DNA of 64,000 nt from contig NZ_CP011104.1 of NCBI RefSeq assembly GCF_001010285.1, positions 2,418,001 through 2,482,000 of the forward strand, in the 5' to 3' direction. This DNA comes from Photorhabdus thracensis. GTDB lineage: Bacteria > Pseudomonadota > Gammaproteobacteria > Enterobacterales > Enterobacteriaceae. Below the pieces are notes generated by a model. The model saw only the letters and a list, made by a program, of their open reading frames with translations, searched no databases and had not been told where the DNA came from. Positions 7,146 through 16,357 of this stretch are shown here, piece by piece; position 1 is the first letter of the stretch, and every line of letters begins with the position of its first letter. Both the position numbers and the translations under genes were made by a program.

Positions 7146-9882
7146 GTTCGCTCCTTGCAGGTAATTCTTCTGTAGTGGTGTCGTGCAAGCGGATAACACT
7201 CCCGGTTGCACCATCCATACGTACCCGATCGCCATCTTTTAAAATTTGGGTGATCGCTGGAATGCCGACAATGGCGGGGATCCCCAGTTCACGAGCGACA
7301 ACGGCAGAATGCGAGAGGGTGGAACCGCGTTCGATCAATAACCCACCTGCGGTAGGGAATAGTGGCGCCCAACCGGGATCGGTACGGACGGTACAAAGGA
7401 TTTGCCCTGCCAATGACATCTCATCCTGTGGGTTTTTAATTAAGCGGATAGTCGTTTCAACTACCCCAGGATAACAGCCTATACCCTGTAGCATCCCGCT
7501 ATCGGTTGGCGTCTGTTGTTCCTGATAGGGATAGCTGTAATCTTGCTGTTGATACAGTGAGCCTCTGATGAAGAAGTGGTGAGCAGGCTCATCCTCTGTT
7601 TCGTAGCTGGCGTATTCTTGTTTGCGTATAGCGACTAAAGGCTTAAGCTGGGTTTGTACTGCTGTTCCTTCGTAACCGCTGTAGATTTCTTCTAATGTCA
7701 GATAGAAAATATCGCGGGGTTCTGCGAGGAGTCCTTCTAATGCATATGCCTGGCCGAGCTGTATGAAAATATCCCGGTATAGCCCAAACATACGGGTTCG
7801 GGTAAAGCGCATATTTTCCCGGTGGCGTATCGCCTGACGTAATTTACGCAGATTTCTTTTGAAGGCTTCCATACGCCTGGCACCAAGTTGCTCGCGTATT
7901 TGCTGAAATGCCGTGTTTTCAGCCTGAGTACGCAACTTTCTTTCCCGGCTGGACAGGGTTTCTGGCGTAAGGGTATCGATCGCAAGGTAGTTTTTTATTA
8001 TCAGAAATAGAAAACTGGGATCTTGTTTTAGCGTAATGGTTTCCAGCTTGAGCTCACCCATAGTGCGATCGCCATATTTTTCAATATAATCAATGCACTG
8101 CTGGTGGAAAGACGCATCAAGTTTGCGTACCTGAGTTAACAGGGTACGTGCATCGCCGTGTGTCAGCAGGGTGCATAATTCTGAATTCTGGCGTGCGTAC
8201 TGGCATATTTTCAACAACACTTTAGTCGGCTGGGTGCTTTCTATATCTTCATCGCCAGAGAGAAGATCGCCTAATAATGCGGACGAGTTTTCAATACCCG
8301 CAGCGGTCAGCCCCCGGTGTACCCGGCCATTGAACATCATCACGTAGAAGTCATTCAGGATAGGCGTTGTCCAGCGTTGTAGCAGATGTTCATCCAGATA
8401 TTTTAATTTCTCGATCAGTTGGCTGCTGTTGCAGGTGTGCAATTCAGTTCGTCTTATGGCGGCAGCATGTTGTTTAAACTGTTCTAAGAAGAGTTCTACC
8501 CGCTGATCCATCGTTCTGAAAGCATATAGCAAGCGCAGGAGTGCCCACCCCATTTTGGGAAGTTTCTTTATTTTATCGCCCAGTGAAGGCGTTTTATCTT
8601 CAATAAAATCAACCGGGTCTTCCAGCCCCATCATTCTTTCCATATCTTTTTTATTGGTTTGGAAAGAGGGCAGTAATAATAGCCCTTTGTACCAATTGTT
8701 GATGTTGTAATAGATTCTGCCTTTAATTAAACCGAGCATGTTTTCCAACATGGAACGATGCTGATTAACTTGTTTATCCGAACAACCTAAGGCACGTATT
8801 GTCTGTTCATAAACGGTGGCATAACCTGCGCGGGCAAAAGAGAAAGTCAGCGGCGTTGTTATTCCACAATAAGATTCCTGAATATTGGAATTATCGAAAA
8901 TAATATGGCGTTCGCTTTTATCATCCTGACGGGGCAACCGGGTAATTGGCCGGGTCTGTAGAATAAAGATTTGGTGGTTTTGAATTGTCCATTCAATATC
9001 TTGTGGACATCCCCGTGCCGCGGCGATTTTTTTGCCAATATCCCGTAATGCATAGATCTCGCTATCGGGTAAAGTCGGTTCCCACTGTTTTTCTTCCTCG
9101 ACGGGCATCGTTACCGTACCGCCGCCGCGGGTGGTATCGAAAACACTGGTTGTCCCTTTTTGCGTAATATGGCGTTCGATTTCAGGTGTGGTGAGATGAA
9201 CGGAAAATTCATCGGTATCACATTCGCCGGAAACCACACCTTCTCCTGTGCCCCAGGCGGATGAGATGAGGCAATGTTGTCTGCTGCCGGTCACTGGATG
9301 AGCAGTAAACATGACGCCAGAAACCTCACCGGCAACCATGTTCTGAATGATGACAGCGCTACGGATATTGCCCATCGGCAGCTGTTTGTGTAAACGATAT
9401 TGTAACGCGCGGGTATTAAAGGCTGAGGCCATCACGGCGCGTAAGCTGTGGGCAAGGGCGGATTTGCCACGTTGAAACAGATAGCTGTCCATCTGTCCTG
9501 CGAAGGAGGCGTTGGCTGCATCTTCACCAATAGCTGATGAGCGAACAGCAAAAAACGCATCCGGGTAATTCTCTGACAAGAGAGATAATTCTTCTTCTAA
9601 CTCAGCAGGCAACGGAATCGATTGTAGCCATTGGCGCAGAGGGGCGGCGATAGCGTCGAGTTTTTCCTGGCTAATATCATGTGGCACGGCGGCTAATTGT
9701 TCCACAATGTTAATCGCAAACGTATCGTTGATTAATAAATTGTTCAGCACCTCGCTGCTGATGACCCAATAATCAGGTACAGGGAAACCGTTTTGCGTAA
9801 GCCATAATAAATTAGCCGCTTTACCGCCTAAGGAATGTTCTGCTAATTCAATAGCGCTATCTTGAGTATAGAGATATTTCAT
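7138..9882 (-). CDS. PEP-synthase / rifampin-phosphotransferase-like dikinase
   Basis: I start it at the ATG at 9882 (MKYLYTQ), with GGTGG upstream; the TTG seven codons earlier lacks support. The 914-residue protein has an N-terminal ATP-grasp domain (SLGGKAANL, AVRSSAIGEDA, GVMFTAHPVTG, FILQTRPIT), a central domain of about 450 residues that is unlike PEP synthase, and a C-terminal swivelling phosphohistidine domain with STLSHSAVVARELGIPA (catalytic His at about 858). The order ATP-binding, substrate-binding, His domain matches rifampin phosphotransferases, in which ATP gives AMP, phosphate and a phosphorylated small molecule. Its central domain probably binds a cluster-specific alcohol. 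True PEP synthase is unlikely because the PEP/pyruvate TIM barrel is not apparent. Confidence 0.82.
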   Translation of the reverse strand: MKYLYTQDSAIELAEHSLGGKAANLLWLTQNGFPVPDYWVISSEVLNNLLINDTFAINIVEQLAAVPHDISQEKLDAIAAPLRQWLQSIPLPAELEEELSLLSENYPDAFFAVRSSAIGEDAANASFAGQMDSYLFQRGKSALAHSLRAVMASAFNTRALQYRLHKQLPMGNIRSAVIIQNMVAGEVSGVMFTAHPVTGSRQHCLISSAWGTGEGVVSGECDTDEFSVHLTTPEIERHITQKGTTSVFDTTRGGGTVTMPVEEEKQWEPTLPDSEIYALRDIGKKIAAARGCPQDIEWTIQNHQIFILQTRPITRLPRQDDKSERHIIFDNSNIQESYCGITTPLTFSFARAGYATVYEQTIRALGCSDKQVNQHRSMLENMLGLIKGRIYYNINNWYKGLLLLPSFQTNKKDMERMMGLEDPVDFIEDKTPSLGDKIKKLPKMGWALLRLLYAFRTMDQRVELFLEQFKQHAAAIRRTELHTCNSSQLIEKLKYLDEHLLQRWTTPILNDFYVMMFNGRVHRGLTAAGIENSSALLGDLLSGDEDIESTQPTKVLLKICQYARQNSELCTLLTHGDARTLLTQVRKLDASFHQQCIDYIEKYGDRTMGELKLETITLKQDPSFLFLIIKNYLAIDTLTPETLSSRERKLRTQAENTAFQQIREQLGARRMEAFKRNLRKLRQAIRHRENMRFTRTRMFGLYRDIFIQLGQAYALEGLLAEPRDIFYLTLEEIYSGYEGTAVQTQLKPLVAIRKQEYASYETEDEPAHHFFIRGSLYQQQDYSYPYQEQQTPTDSGMLQGIGCYPGVVETTIRLIKNPQDEMSLAGQILCTVRTDPGWAPLFPTAGGLLIERGSTLSHSAVVARELGIPAIVGIPAITQILKDGDRVRMDGATGSVIRLHDTTTEELPARSEHV

Positions 9883-10048
9883 GTTGTTCCACCAATGCAG
9901 CAATAGTACACCTTGCCTACATCATGGCCCTATCTGCGCGTAATAATATTGGCGTAGGTCAATCAATAAGACTCGAATGTATTACAAACTATTGCTGCAC
10001 CCTTTATTTTAGAGGAAGAGTCAGTTAAATAATTTATTTGAGTTACTA

Positions 10049-12571
10049 TTAGTTCCGCGTTAATGAAATAAGCCAGCGGATAGTTTTCATTGTGCGTTCC
10101 ATAAATGGATAGCCAACGACATTATGCGCCATCATATAAAGCGGTATTCTTCTCATCCATAAATCACGTAATGCGAGCTCATAGCCACGTTGCCAACTGA
10201 TTGGATCGAGAGAAATTCCCGATTTTTGTTCAAGTTCGACCCGGTGCAGTTCAATATAATAGGCCACACTGTCCGCATCGCTATGCTGGTCTAAACTAAA
10301 GGCCAGTAATTCAGCAAGGTCGCGCTGTGGCAGATGCAAAGTAGACAATTCCCAATCCCAGGCGCATAAACGCAATCCTTCTTCCTGTTGCCGGAAGGCA
10401 ATATTCCGTGGGTTGAAATCACCGTGGATCAACGTCCTGGGCATTTGTTCGATTTCTTGCCACCAAGTGGCGGCGTTATCTACCCAGTGCTGAAAGTCTT
10501 GTTGTTCTTCGGCGGTGAACAACTCAGGGAATGCCTGGTGAATAAAATTGCCTAGTTTTTGCCACAGGGGCTTCATTTGTGAAACTGTATCGGCGTCAGG
10601 AATTTGCAGTTGTGGGAATTTCCACATAAGCTCTCCTTCCCGCCCTAACCAGATGGAGTGAATATCGGCTACCCCTCTGATGGCGGTTTCAAGATGGTGC
10701 TGTTTCCACGGTGTTTCCAGGTTAATATTGTTCATTAGCACCATATCCTGGAGTAATTCTTCAATCAGGGCATAAGTTCCGGTTGACTCATTTTCAATCA
10801 CACCATAGATAACGGGGATATAGCGCATCAACTGTGGATTTTGCTGATTCATAATAGCCAGCTCACGGCTATGACTTTGGTGAAATTCAAGCTGGTGGGC
10901 AAAATCCTGGAAAACAGCAAATAATTCAGGGGAACAGTGCTTGGCAATATCCAGGACCATTTTAACGATCTCACTCCCCAAAGGTTTCAGTTTCAGCATC
11001 ACTGGCAGAGTACGTTGTGCGGATGTCGTCATCGCAAAGGGAAATAAACCAATTAAACGTTCCGCATAATTCGAACTCAGATGTGTCAGCAGGCTGTGCT
11101 CATCATTGCCAGAAAATTCAGGTTTGATCGTGGTCAGGTGAGTTCCCTGTAACACAGGATTAAAGTTTGCTTGCTGGAAAAATGATAGATCAAGCTCCTG
11201 TAGGGTGCGCGGAATAATACCGCTAGTGTGCGGTGGGCGGTTGCGGCCAAGTCTTTCATGTGATTGAGCAAACTCATCCGCCGCAATCGCTGACAGTGTT
11301 GAAATATCAAGAGCCAGGCAATAACTGGCGATGATTTCAGCCAGGCGGGCAGTGCCGTTTTCATCGGTGCAGCCCAGCATGTTCAGACATTCACGTTGGT
11401 GTGGTAAATAGGTTCCGCCACCGACTGTTCCTACGATTAGCGAGGGCAGTGTGACACTGCAATAGACTCGGTTATCGGCAGTTAATGTCATGTGTAAATG
11501 TGCGACTGATGATTCATGCACACAGGCGATGTCTTGACCGAGCGCGGTAAACATACCGGCGATAACATTTGCTGCATTAATATTTACGCCGACCATCCCT
11601 GAGGCGATAGCCCCCTCGCAGATATGATGATAAGCCGTGACAAGTTGTTGCGGAGTGACTCTCAGGATTTGCTGGCAGGATTCAGCACTAAGATAAACCT
11701 CGGCGACGACACGTGTCCCACGTCCTTCAATAAACGTTTTATAAGAGACTTTTTTATCGCCGGAAGTATTACCATCTATCATAAAGTGGCGCAGTGGTAT
11801 AAACGCCATCTTGGCGAGTTGTTGTTGGATCCATTGGCATGCATACCAGGTGCAGACGGTAGTCATATTTTGGCCTGCTGCTGCTGCTGTATTGTAGATG
11901 AACTGCAAATGGACGCTGCGCCCAATGATTTGCGGTTTTATTTCCTGTAATCGTGCATGTTTGGAGTGGAGGCCAATTTCATGTCGTATTTCGCTGAGAT
12001 GCTCGTTAATCCAATCACTGAACATGACGCTGTGTGCTACGCTATGAAATTCAAAACGGGGGGCTCGTATCATGCGTTGGCCGAGCACACGGGTAGTAGT
12101 GCCGCCTGATTGCATAATGGCGAAGGAGCCACGGGATATCGATGCAATTAAAGCACCTTCTGTGGTGGCGAGTGGTGCATAATATACCCCTTGAGCGTAT
12201 TGTCCCTTTACCAAGAGAGGGCCAGCGATCCCCACAGGGATTTCTATTGAACCAATAAATCCCTCAATGGTTTTTGTTAGTTTCGTCGCATCCAGATGGG
12301 TAGCGGCTACGTGTTCCAGTGGATGCCCAGTATGTTTTGCCAGATAATCCAGGCGCTTTTGCCGGGCTTCCTCGGTATATGTATAGAGGTGGCGGCGGGG
12401 CAATAATTCTGCTTGGGTTGCTTCTGTGCGGACGGCAGATGCTTCTTGGTGTTTAATGCTGAATATGTCACGTGATAATTCGAGAATAGAATCTCGCGCA
12501 CAGTTTTTTATGTGAGCAGTGGTATTATCTGAGACATCAAATACGCATGATTGGATTTCTTTTTGCAACAT
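10049..12571 (-). CDS. HMG-CoA reductase (class I-like) fused to an APH-type kinase domain
   Basis: The start is the ATG at 12571 with an AAGGAAAT site, 20 bp after the prenyltransferase stop; 840 residues. Residues 50-450 are an HMG-CoA reductase of class I/archaeal type: ATTEGA (Glu138), SGDKK (Lys273), GQD (Asp347), GTVGGGTYLP, and SHERLGRNR (His438), so all four catalytic residues are present. The C-terminal 300 residues are an aminoglycoside-phosphotransferase/choline-kinase-like domain with HGDFNPRN (Asp718) and the metal-binding Asp in WDWE (739). The reductase would make mevalonate or an analogue; the fused kinase may phosphorylate that or a later product. Enterobacteria make isoprenoids by the MEP route, so a mevalonate-forming enzyme is out of place. 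A gap of 166 bp separates it from the dikinase gene. Confidence 0.9.
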   Translation of the reverse strand: MLQKEIQSCVFDVSDNTTAHIKNCARDSILELSRDIFSIKHQEASAVRTEATQAELLPRRHLYTYTEEARQKRLDYLAKHTGHPLEHVAATHLDATKLTKTIEGFIGSIEIPVGIAGPLLVKGQYAQGVYYAPLATTEGALIASISRGSFAIMQSGGTTTRVLGQRMIRAPRFEFHSVAHSVMFSDWINEHLSEIRHEIGLHSKHARLQEIKPQIIGRSVHLQFIYNTAAAAGQNMTTVCTWYACQWIQQQLAKMAFIPLRHFMIDGNTSGDKKVSYKTFIEGRGTRVVAEVYLSAESCQQILRVTPQQLVTAYHHICEGAIASGMVGVNINAANVIAGMFTALGQDIACVHESSVAHLHMTLTADNRVYCSVTLPSLIVGTVGGGTYLPHQRECLNMLGCTDENGTARLAEIIASYCLALDISTLSAIAADEFAQSHERLGRNRPPHTSGIIPRTLQELDLSFFQQANFNPVLQGTHLTTIKPEFSGNDEHSLLTHLSSNYAERLIGLFPFAMTTSAQRTLPVMLKLKPLGSEIVKMVLDIAKHCSPELFAVFQDFAHQLEFHQSHSRELAIMNQQNPQLMRYIPVIYGVIENESTGTYALIEELLQDMVLMNNINLETPWKQHHLETAIRGVADIHSIWLGREGELMWKFPQLQIPDADTVSQMKPLWQKLGNFIHQAFPELFTAEEQQDFQHWVDNAATWWQEIEQMPRTLIHGDFNPRNIAFRQQEEGLRLCAWDWELSTLHLPQRDLAELLAFSLDQHSDADSVAYYIELHRVELEQKSGISLDPISWQRGYELALRDLWMRRIPLYMMAHNVVGYPFMERTMKTIRWLISLTRN

Positions 12572-12591
12572 AACTCTATTTCCTTTAATAC

Positions 12592-13536
12592 CTAAGCAAA
12601 CCCAAGCTTTATTAAGATGCTGGCAGTGCAAACTGAGTAACCCAGTACCATAAATATTCCCACTACAGCCTCATCGCGTTTGCGATTCTGGATAGTGGGG
12701 CGATGAAGGAATTTGCCTAATTGCCATAGACATAATGCATAACAAACGACCAAGATAATTAACGCCCATAACGCTATACCATCAGTGGTGATATTGATTA
12801 GCCAAATCTGTAACGCCAACATTACGGTGAGTAATGATGCGATAATAGCGACGGCTATTTTTCTGCCGAAAATAGATGAATAAGTCGGTATTTCCAGACG
12901 CTCTTCATCCGGACCTTTACATTTGCGTGTAATTTCGAAACTGAATCCAGAGAAAAAGCACAATCCCATTAAAACCCATATTGGGAAAGTGAGTGCGACG
13001 TTAGGGCTGGCAATATTGCCCAACCACCAGATAATGAGTGGCATTACCAGCATATGGGAAATGGCGTACCAAGTGAGGTGTTGGTTTAACCATTCACTGA
13101 TAAAGAACTCTTTCCCCATAAGGCAAGTCCAGATAAAGACTAATAGCCAGGCAAAAGTGACCGAGCCAACGCCTCGATCTAAAAATAGGCTTCCACCCAA
13201 TTGCAATGCGATACAGCAGATACCGAGTACCCGTAGATTTTTCAGCGTAATAATACCGCGCTGTAAGATCCGCTGTGGGTGGTGTTCACAATCCAGTTGA
13301 TAATCCTTATGCTCATCGAATATCCGTAATAGTAAAAAATAGGAGAAGGCCATCAGGCAACCGAGCAGGATTTCCCATGACAAAACAGGCTTTTCCCCTA
13401 TTGAATAAAAAGCTACGGAATAGCTGATGATATAAAAAATAAAGAAAAGCGGTGCATTTTGTAGCGGGAAACGCTCATCCATCCATAGCTTTATCCTCTT
13501 ACCAATGAATTTTGAATAGATCTCTTGGCCTTCCAT
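12592..13536 (-). CDS. UbiA-family membrane prenyltransferase
   Basis: A 314-residue protein with about eight hydrophobic segments. The first Asp-rich motif is in RIFDEHKDYQLD followed by HPQRILQRGIIT, and the second polar motif lies in FEITRKCKGPDEE, then IPTYSSIFG. These are the two sites that hold the Mg-diphosphate of a prenyl donor in UbiA enzymes. Relatives attach prenyl chains to aromatic rings or, in archaea, to geranylgeranylglyceryl phosphate. It is the first gene of the seven-gene reverse-strand cluster and has AGGA upstream of the ATG. It is not UbiA of ubiquinone synthesis by sequence or context. Acceptor unknown. Confidence 0.85.
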   Translation of the reverse strand: MEGQEIYSKFIGKRIKLWMDERFPLQNAPLFFIFYIISYSVAFYSIGEKPVLSWEILLGCLMAFSYFLLLRIFDEHKDYQLDCEHHPQRILQRGIITLKNLRVLGICCIALQLGGSLFLDRGVGSVTFAWLLVFIWTCLMGKEFFISEWLNQHLTWYAISHMLVMPLIIWWLGNIASPNVALTFPIWVLMGLCFFSGFSFEITRKCKGPDEERLEIPTYSSIFGRKIAVAIIASLLTVMLALQIWLINITTDGIALWALIILVVCYALCLWQLGKFLHRPTIQNRKRDEAVVGIFMVLGYSVCTASILIKLGFA

Positions 13537-14136
13537 ACGTCATTCCTATTTATTGTATAAAGATTAAACTAATATACGTTTGTAACAATCCAATCCAAGG
13601 ATAATAAATCCAAAAGTAAATCTTAATAAAGTCTATACGTGCTTTTTAGCCGGTAGTCGTAAGAAATACGTGTCGACCAGCGCCATACGTTAAGCCAAAA
13701 ATTTGCAATCCGCTATAATCAGGATGTGTAAATTTAAATATCAGTATGCAACTTATGTTTACATTTTCTTTCATAACTGTATGTTTGTCTGATGTTTTTG
13801 ATTGAAAGGTAATGGGCCTTGATGTCATGTGTCGGTCCGATATAAATGACATCCACCCCGTTATCTACAGCAACTATGCTCCACATAAATAAGCTTTTTG
13901 TGGGGCAAGTCTGTTCTATATGAAATACTGGAATAAAGTAATAATAATTAACAATTGTAATTAACTTAATAGTGAGATGTTTTGATTTAGAGCAGTTTAT
14001 AGGCGGATATTACCTCAATAGTTGAAAGGTACAATTTACAACTGGTTCTGTATTGGATTCTTGATGTAGGATCGGCGAAATACCGATATATTCTGGTTGA
14101 ATAGCTATGCTACTTTATCAAGTAAGGAGTTTGAGC
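13537..14136. other. Intergenic region upstream of the prenyl/HMGR cluster
   Basis: About 600 bp without a credible gene. It must hold the promoter of the reverse-strand cluster, but I find only weak AT-rich -10-like candidates near 13550-13570. The right part borders the degenerate ubiT. In E. coli the ubiU/ubiV genes lie next to ubiT; no trace of them is recognisable here. Confidence 0.4.
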
Positions 14137-14204
14137 TGTGTTAGGAAAAATCCGCGATCTTAATTTGCGCTGGTTTACTACTGTCCGTGATAATCATTTA
14201 GCAA

Positions 14205-15565
14205 AAACCGCCGTAAACCCTTGCCCAGTGCGGGCGGGGATATAAGGCGAAAAGCCCAAAGGGCTTTAAGGCGGGCTACTGCGACGTATCCTGACTGAAT
14301 TGATATCTGCCGGTAAAACAGGCTAAAATGAATGCACTTTATCAATGAGTGTTGAATATGTTAAGAGCGACCAAAGTCCGCCTCTACCCCACACCCGAAC
14401 AGGCCGAGTATCTTAACGGCCAGTTCGGTGCGGTCCGTTTTGCGTACAACAAGGCGCTGTACATCAAAAAGCATACTTACAAACGTCACGGCGTAAGTTT
14501 AAATCCGCGCAAAGACCTCAAACCGTTACTGGCAGTCGCGAAGAAATCCCGCAAGTATGCCTGGCTCAAGACATATGACGCCATCGCGTTACAGCAGGCG
14601 GTGATCAATCTGCATACCGCATTTGATAATTTCTTCAATCCGAAGTTGCGCGCCCAATTTCCCACGTTCAAACGCAAACAGGGCAAGCAATCGAGCTATC
14701 ACTGTGTTGGGGTGAAAGTGCTGGAGGGTGCGGTGAAGCTCCCGAAATTGTCACCGATAAAAGCGCGCATACACCGAGAAATTGAAGGGGAAGTGAAGAG
14801 CATTACGCTGTCCCGAACCGCCACGGGAAAGTATTTCGCCGCTATCCTGTGTGACGATGGAAAAGATGCGCGGGAAAAGCCGGGCGTTATCACCCGCGTG
14901 ACCGGTTGCGATATGGGTTTGTCCCACTATCTTATTGAGTCGAACGGGGAGAAGGTCAATAACCCGCGTCACCTTATCAATGCCACCCGTAACCTGCGTC
15001 GAAAGCAGAAATCGCTGTCCCGCAAACAAAAGGGCAGTGCTAACCGCGGCAAGGCCCGATTACGTCTGGCGGCAGTCCATGAGCGGGTAGCCAATGCCCG
15101 CACCGATTTTCAACACAAACTCTCTCGGACAATGGTTGACGAAAACCAAGCGCTCATTGTTGAGACACTAAAATCGGCCAACATGATGAAGAATCACCGC
15201 ATTGCCCGCGCTATCGGGGATGCGGGCTGGCATGGTTTCATCAAGAAACTGGAATACAAAGCCGCAGCAGCGGGCGTCCATCTGGTCAAACTGGATCAGT
15301 GGTTCGCCAGTTCGAAAACCTGTCATTGTTGCGGTTACAAAATGCCGGAAATGCCGCTGCATAAGCGGATCTGGCAATGCCCTTTCTGCCGAGTCAAACA
15401 TGATCGCGATATCAATGCGGCGCTCAACATCCAGCGCAAGGGCATAACAGCATTACAGGCGGCGGGACTCGTCGTTTCTGCCCACGGAGGCCAGTGTAAA
15501 TCCGTCATAAAGACGGTTGCGGCCTGAGAAGTGGGAAGCCTCGCCGTTTTTTACGGTGGGGAGCA
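14205..15565 (+). mobile_element. TnpB-only IS200/IS605 (IS1341-type) element
   Basis: The element carries only the tnpB-type ORF and no tnpA transposase. Left-end hairpin candidates include AAAGCCC/GGGCTTT at 14252-14268; the right end has the imperfect hairpin CCGTTTTTTACGG at about 15546-15558. Both boundaries are approximate, deduced from where ubiT homology stops and resumes. No terminal inverted repeats or target duplication are expected for this family. Confidence 0.75.
14358..15527 (+). CDS. tnpB: TnpB, RNA-guided nuclease of IS200/IS605 type
   Basis: I choose the ATG at 14358 (MLRATKVRLYPTPEQ); 389 residues. The RuvC-type catalytic residues are in place: Asp185 in GCDMGLS, Glu269 in VETLKSAN, and Asp in DRDINAA (about 349-351). 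A zinc finger with CHCCG and CPFC pairs lies between the last two. The N-terminus has the usual OrfB helix-turn-helix-like segment. TnpB proteins use an omegaRNA from the 3' end of the element to cut DNA at the vacated donor site, and are the ancestors of Cas12. A guide RNA would overlap the gene end and right hairpin at about 15400-15590. The ORF looks intact. Confidence 0.9.
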   Translation: MLRATKVRLYPTPEQAEYLNGQFGAVRFAYNKALYIKKHTYKRHGVSLNPRKDLKPLLAVAKKSRKYAWLKTYDAIALQQAVINLHTAFDNFFNPKLRAQFPTFKRKQGKQSSYHCVGVKVLEGAVKLPKLSPIKARIHREIEGEVKSITLSRTATGKYFAAILCDDGKDAREKPGVITRVTGCDMGLSHYLIESNGEKVNNPRHLINATRNLRRKQKSLSRKQKGSANRGKARLRLAAVHERVANARTDFQHKLSRTMVDENQALIVETLKSANMMKNHRIARAIGDAGWHGFIKKLEYKAAAAGVHLVKLDQWFASSKTCHCCGYKMPEMPLHKRIWQCPFCRVKHDRDINAALNIQRKGITALQAAGLVVSAHGGQCKSVIKTVAA

Positions 15566-15853
15566 GTCACTTGTCAGCCAGCATAAGCATAAGCAGAAAG
15601 AGGTAAATTTCATCGGCGAAACCAGTGATCTGATTCTAATAGCTACTTGTAAAGAAGAGCTGGATATTTTGTTTTTCCAGTGTCGTTGTCGTTTGTGTAT
15701 CGTAGGGGATACAGAATCAGGGTTATATGTTAGAAATTGGGTAAATGCGATGGCGTTGAAGTTTATGTCTGCTGTTATTCGTACCGGTTTATTGCGGTTG
15801 GTTGAGTTTATTAAAGTCAGTTTACCGGAGGGCGCAGAACATGCGCGATTATC

Positions 15854-16357
15854 ATGTTGATCAGGGTAGAAATTCCAGTAGATGCAGCGGGAATAGATCA
15901 GTTGCTGCGGGAATCTTTTGATACCGCGGCAGAAGCGGAATTGGTACAGCAATTACGAGAAGATGGATTACTCACGTTGGGTATGGTTGCTACGGATGAA
16001 GAAGGTCAGGTCATTGGTTACGTGGCATTCAGTCCGGTAGATATTAATGGAGAGGATCGCCAATGGGTTGGTTTAGCGCCGTTAGCGGTTGCTGAAGAAT
16101 ATCGTCGGCAGGGGATTGGTGAAAAACTCGTTTATGAAGGTCTGGATAGCCTAAATGAATTTGGTTACGGCGTAGTCGTTGTTTTAGGTGATCCGCACTA
16201 TTATCGCCGGTTTGGTTTTACGCTTGCCAGTGAGCACCAGTTACATTGTAAGTGGCCAACGTGTGAACCCTATTTTCAGGTATATGAATTAGCTGACAGT
16301 TCCTTGGCTGATTATACTGGGCTGGTTACTTATTCTCCTCATTTTGACTGTTTCTGA
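15854..16357 (+). CDS. yhbS: YhbS, GNAT-family acetyltransferase
   Basis: A 167-residue orthologue of E. coli YhbS: it begins [11 protein letters not shown] and contains [19 protein letters not shown], the acetyl-CoA pyrophosphate-binding loop (RRQGIG), and [12 protein letters not shown]. The substrate is not established. It starts inside the last codons of the ubiT remnant (ATGTTGA overlap), as in the intact operon, so transcription from ubiT would once have covered it. Now the IS element separates it from the original promoter. Its 3' end overlaps the convergent yhbQ by 32 bp. Confidence 0.95.
   Translation: MLIRVEIPVDAAGIDQLLRESFDTAAEAELVQQLREDGLLTLGMVATDEEGQVIGYVAFSPVDINGEDRQWVGLAPLAVAEEYRRQGIGEKLVYEGLDSLNEFGYGVVVVLGDPHYYRRFGFTLASEHQLHCKWPTCEPYFQVYELADSSLADYTGLVTYSPHFDCF

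Larger units (their letters stand above)
14137..15857 (+). pseudogene. ubiT: ubiT (yhbT) pseudogene, split by an IS200/IS605-type element
   Basis: Two pieces of an SCP2-domain protein flank the transposable element. The left piece (14137-14205) reads KIRDLNLRWFTTVRD, corresponding to the middle of E. coli YhbT. The right piece (from about 15595) reads SDLILIATCKEELDILFFQ and VGDTESGLYVRNW and runs to the stop that overlaps yhbS, as in E. coli. The roughly 60 N-terminal residues are not recognisable in one frame, so the gene is decayed beyond the insertion. UbiT (YhbT) is a lipid-binding accessory factor of oxygen-independent ubiquinone synthesis with UbiU and UbiV, so that route is probably lost here. 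Confidence 0.85.

Noticed and set aside
13646-13852. A 68-residue reverse ORF upstream of the prenyltransferase gene
   Set aside because: It has no ribosome site and an unprotein-like composition; it lies in the AT-rich control region.
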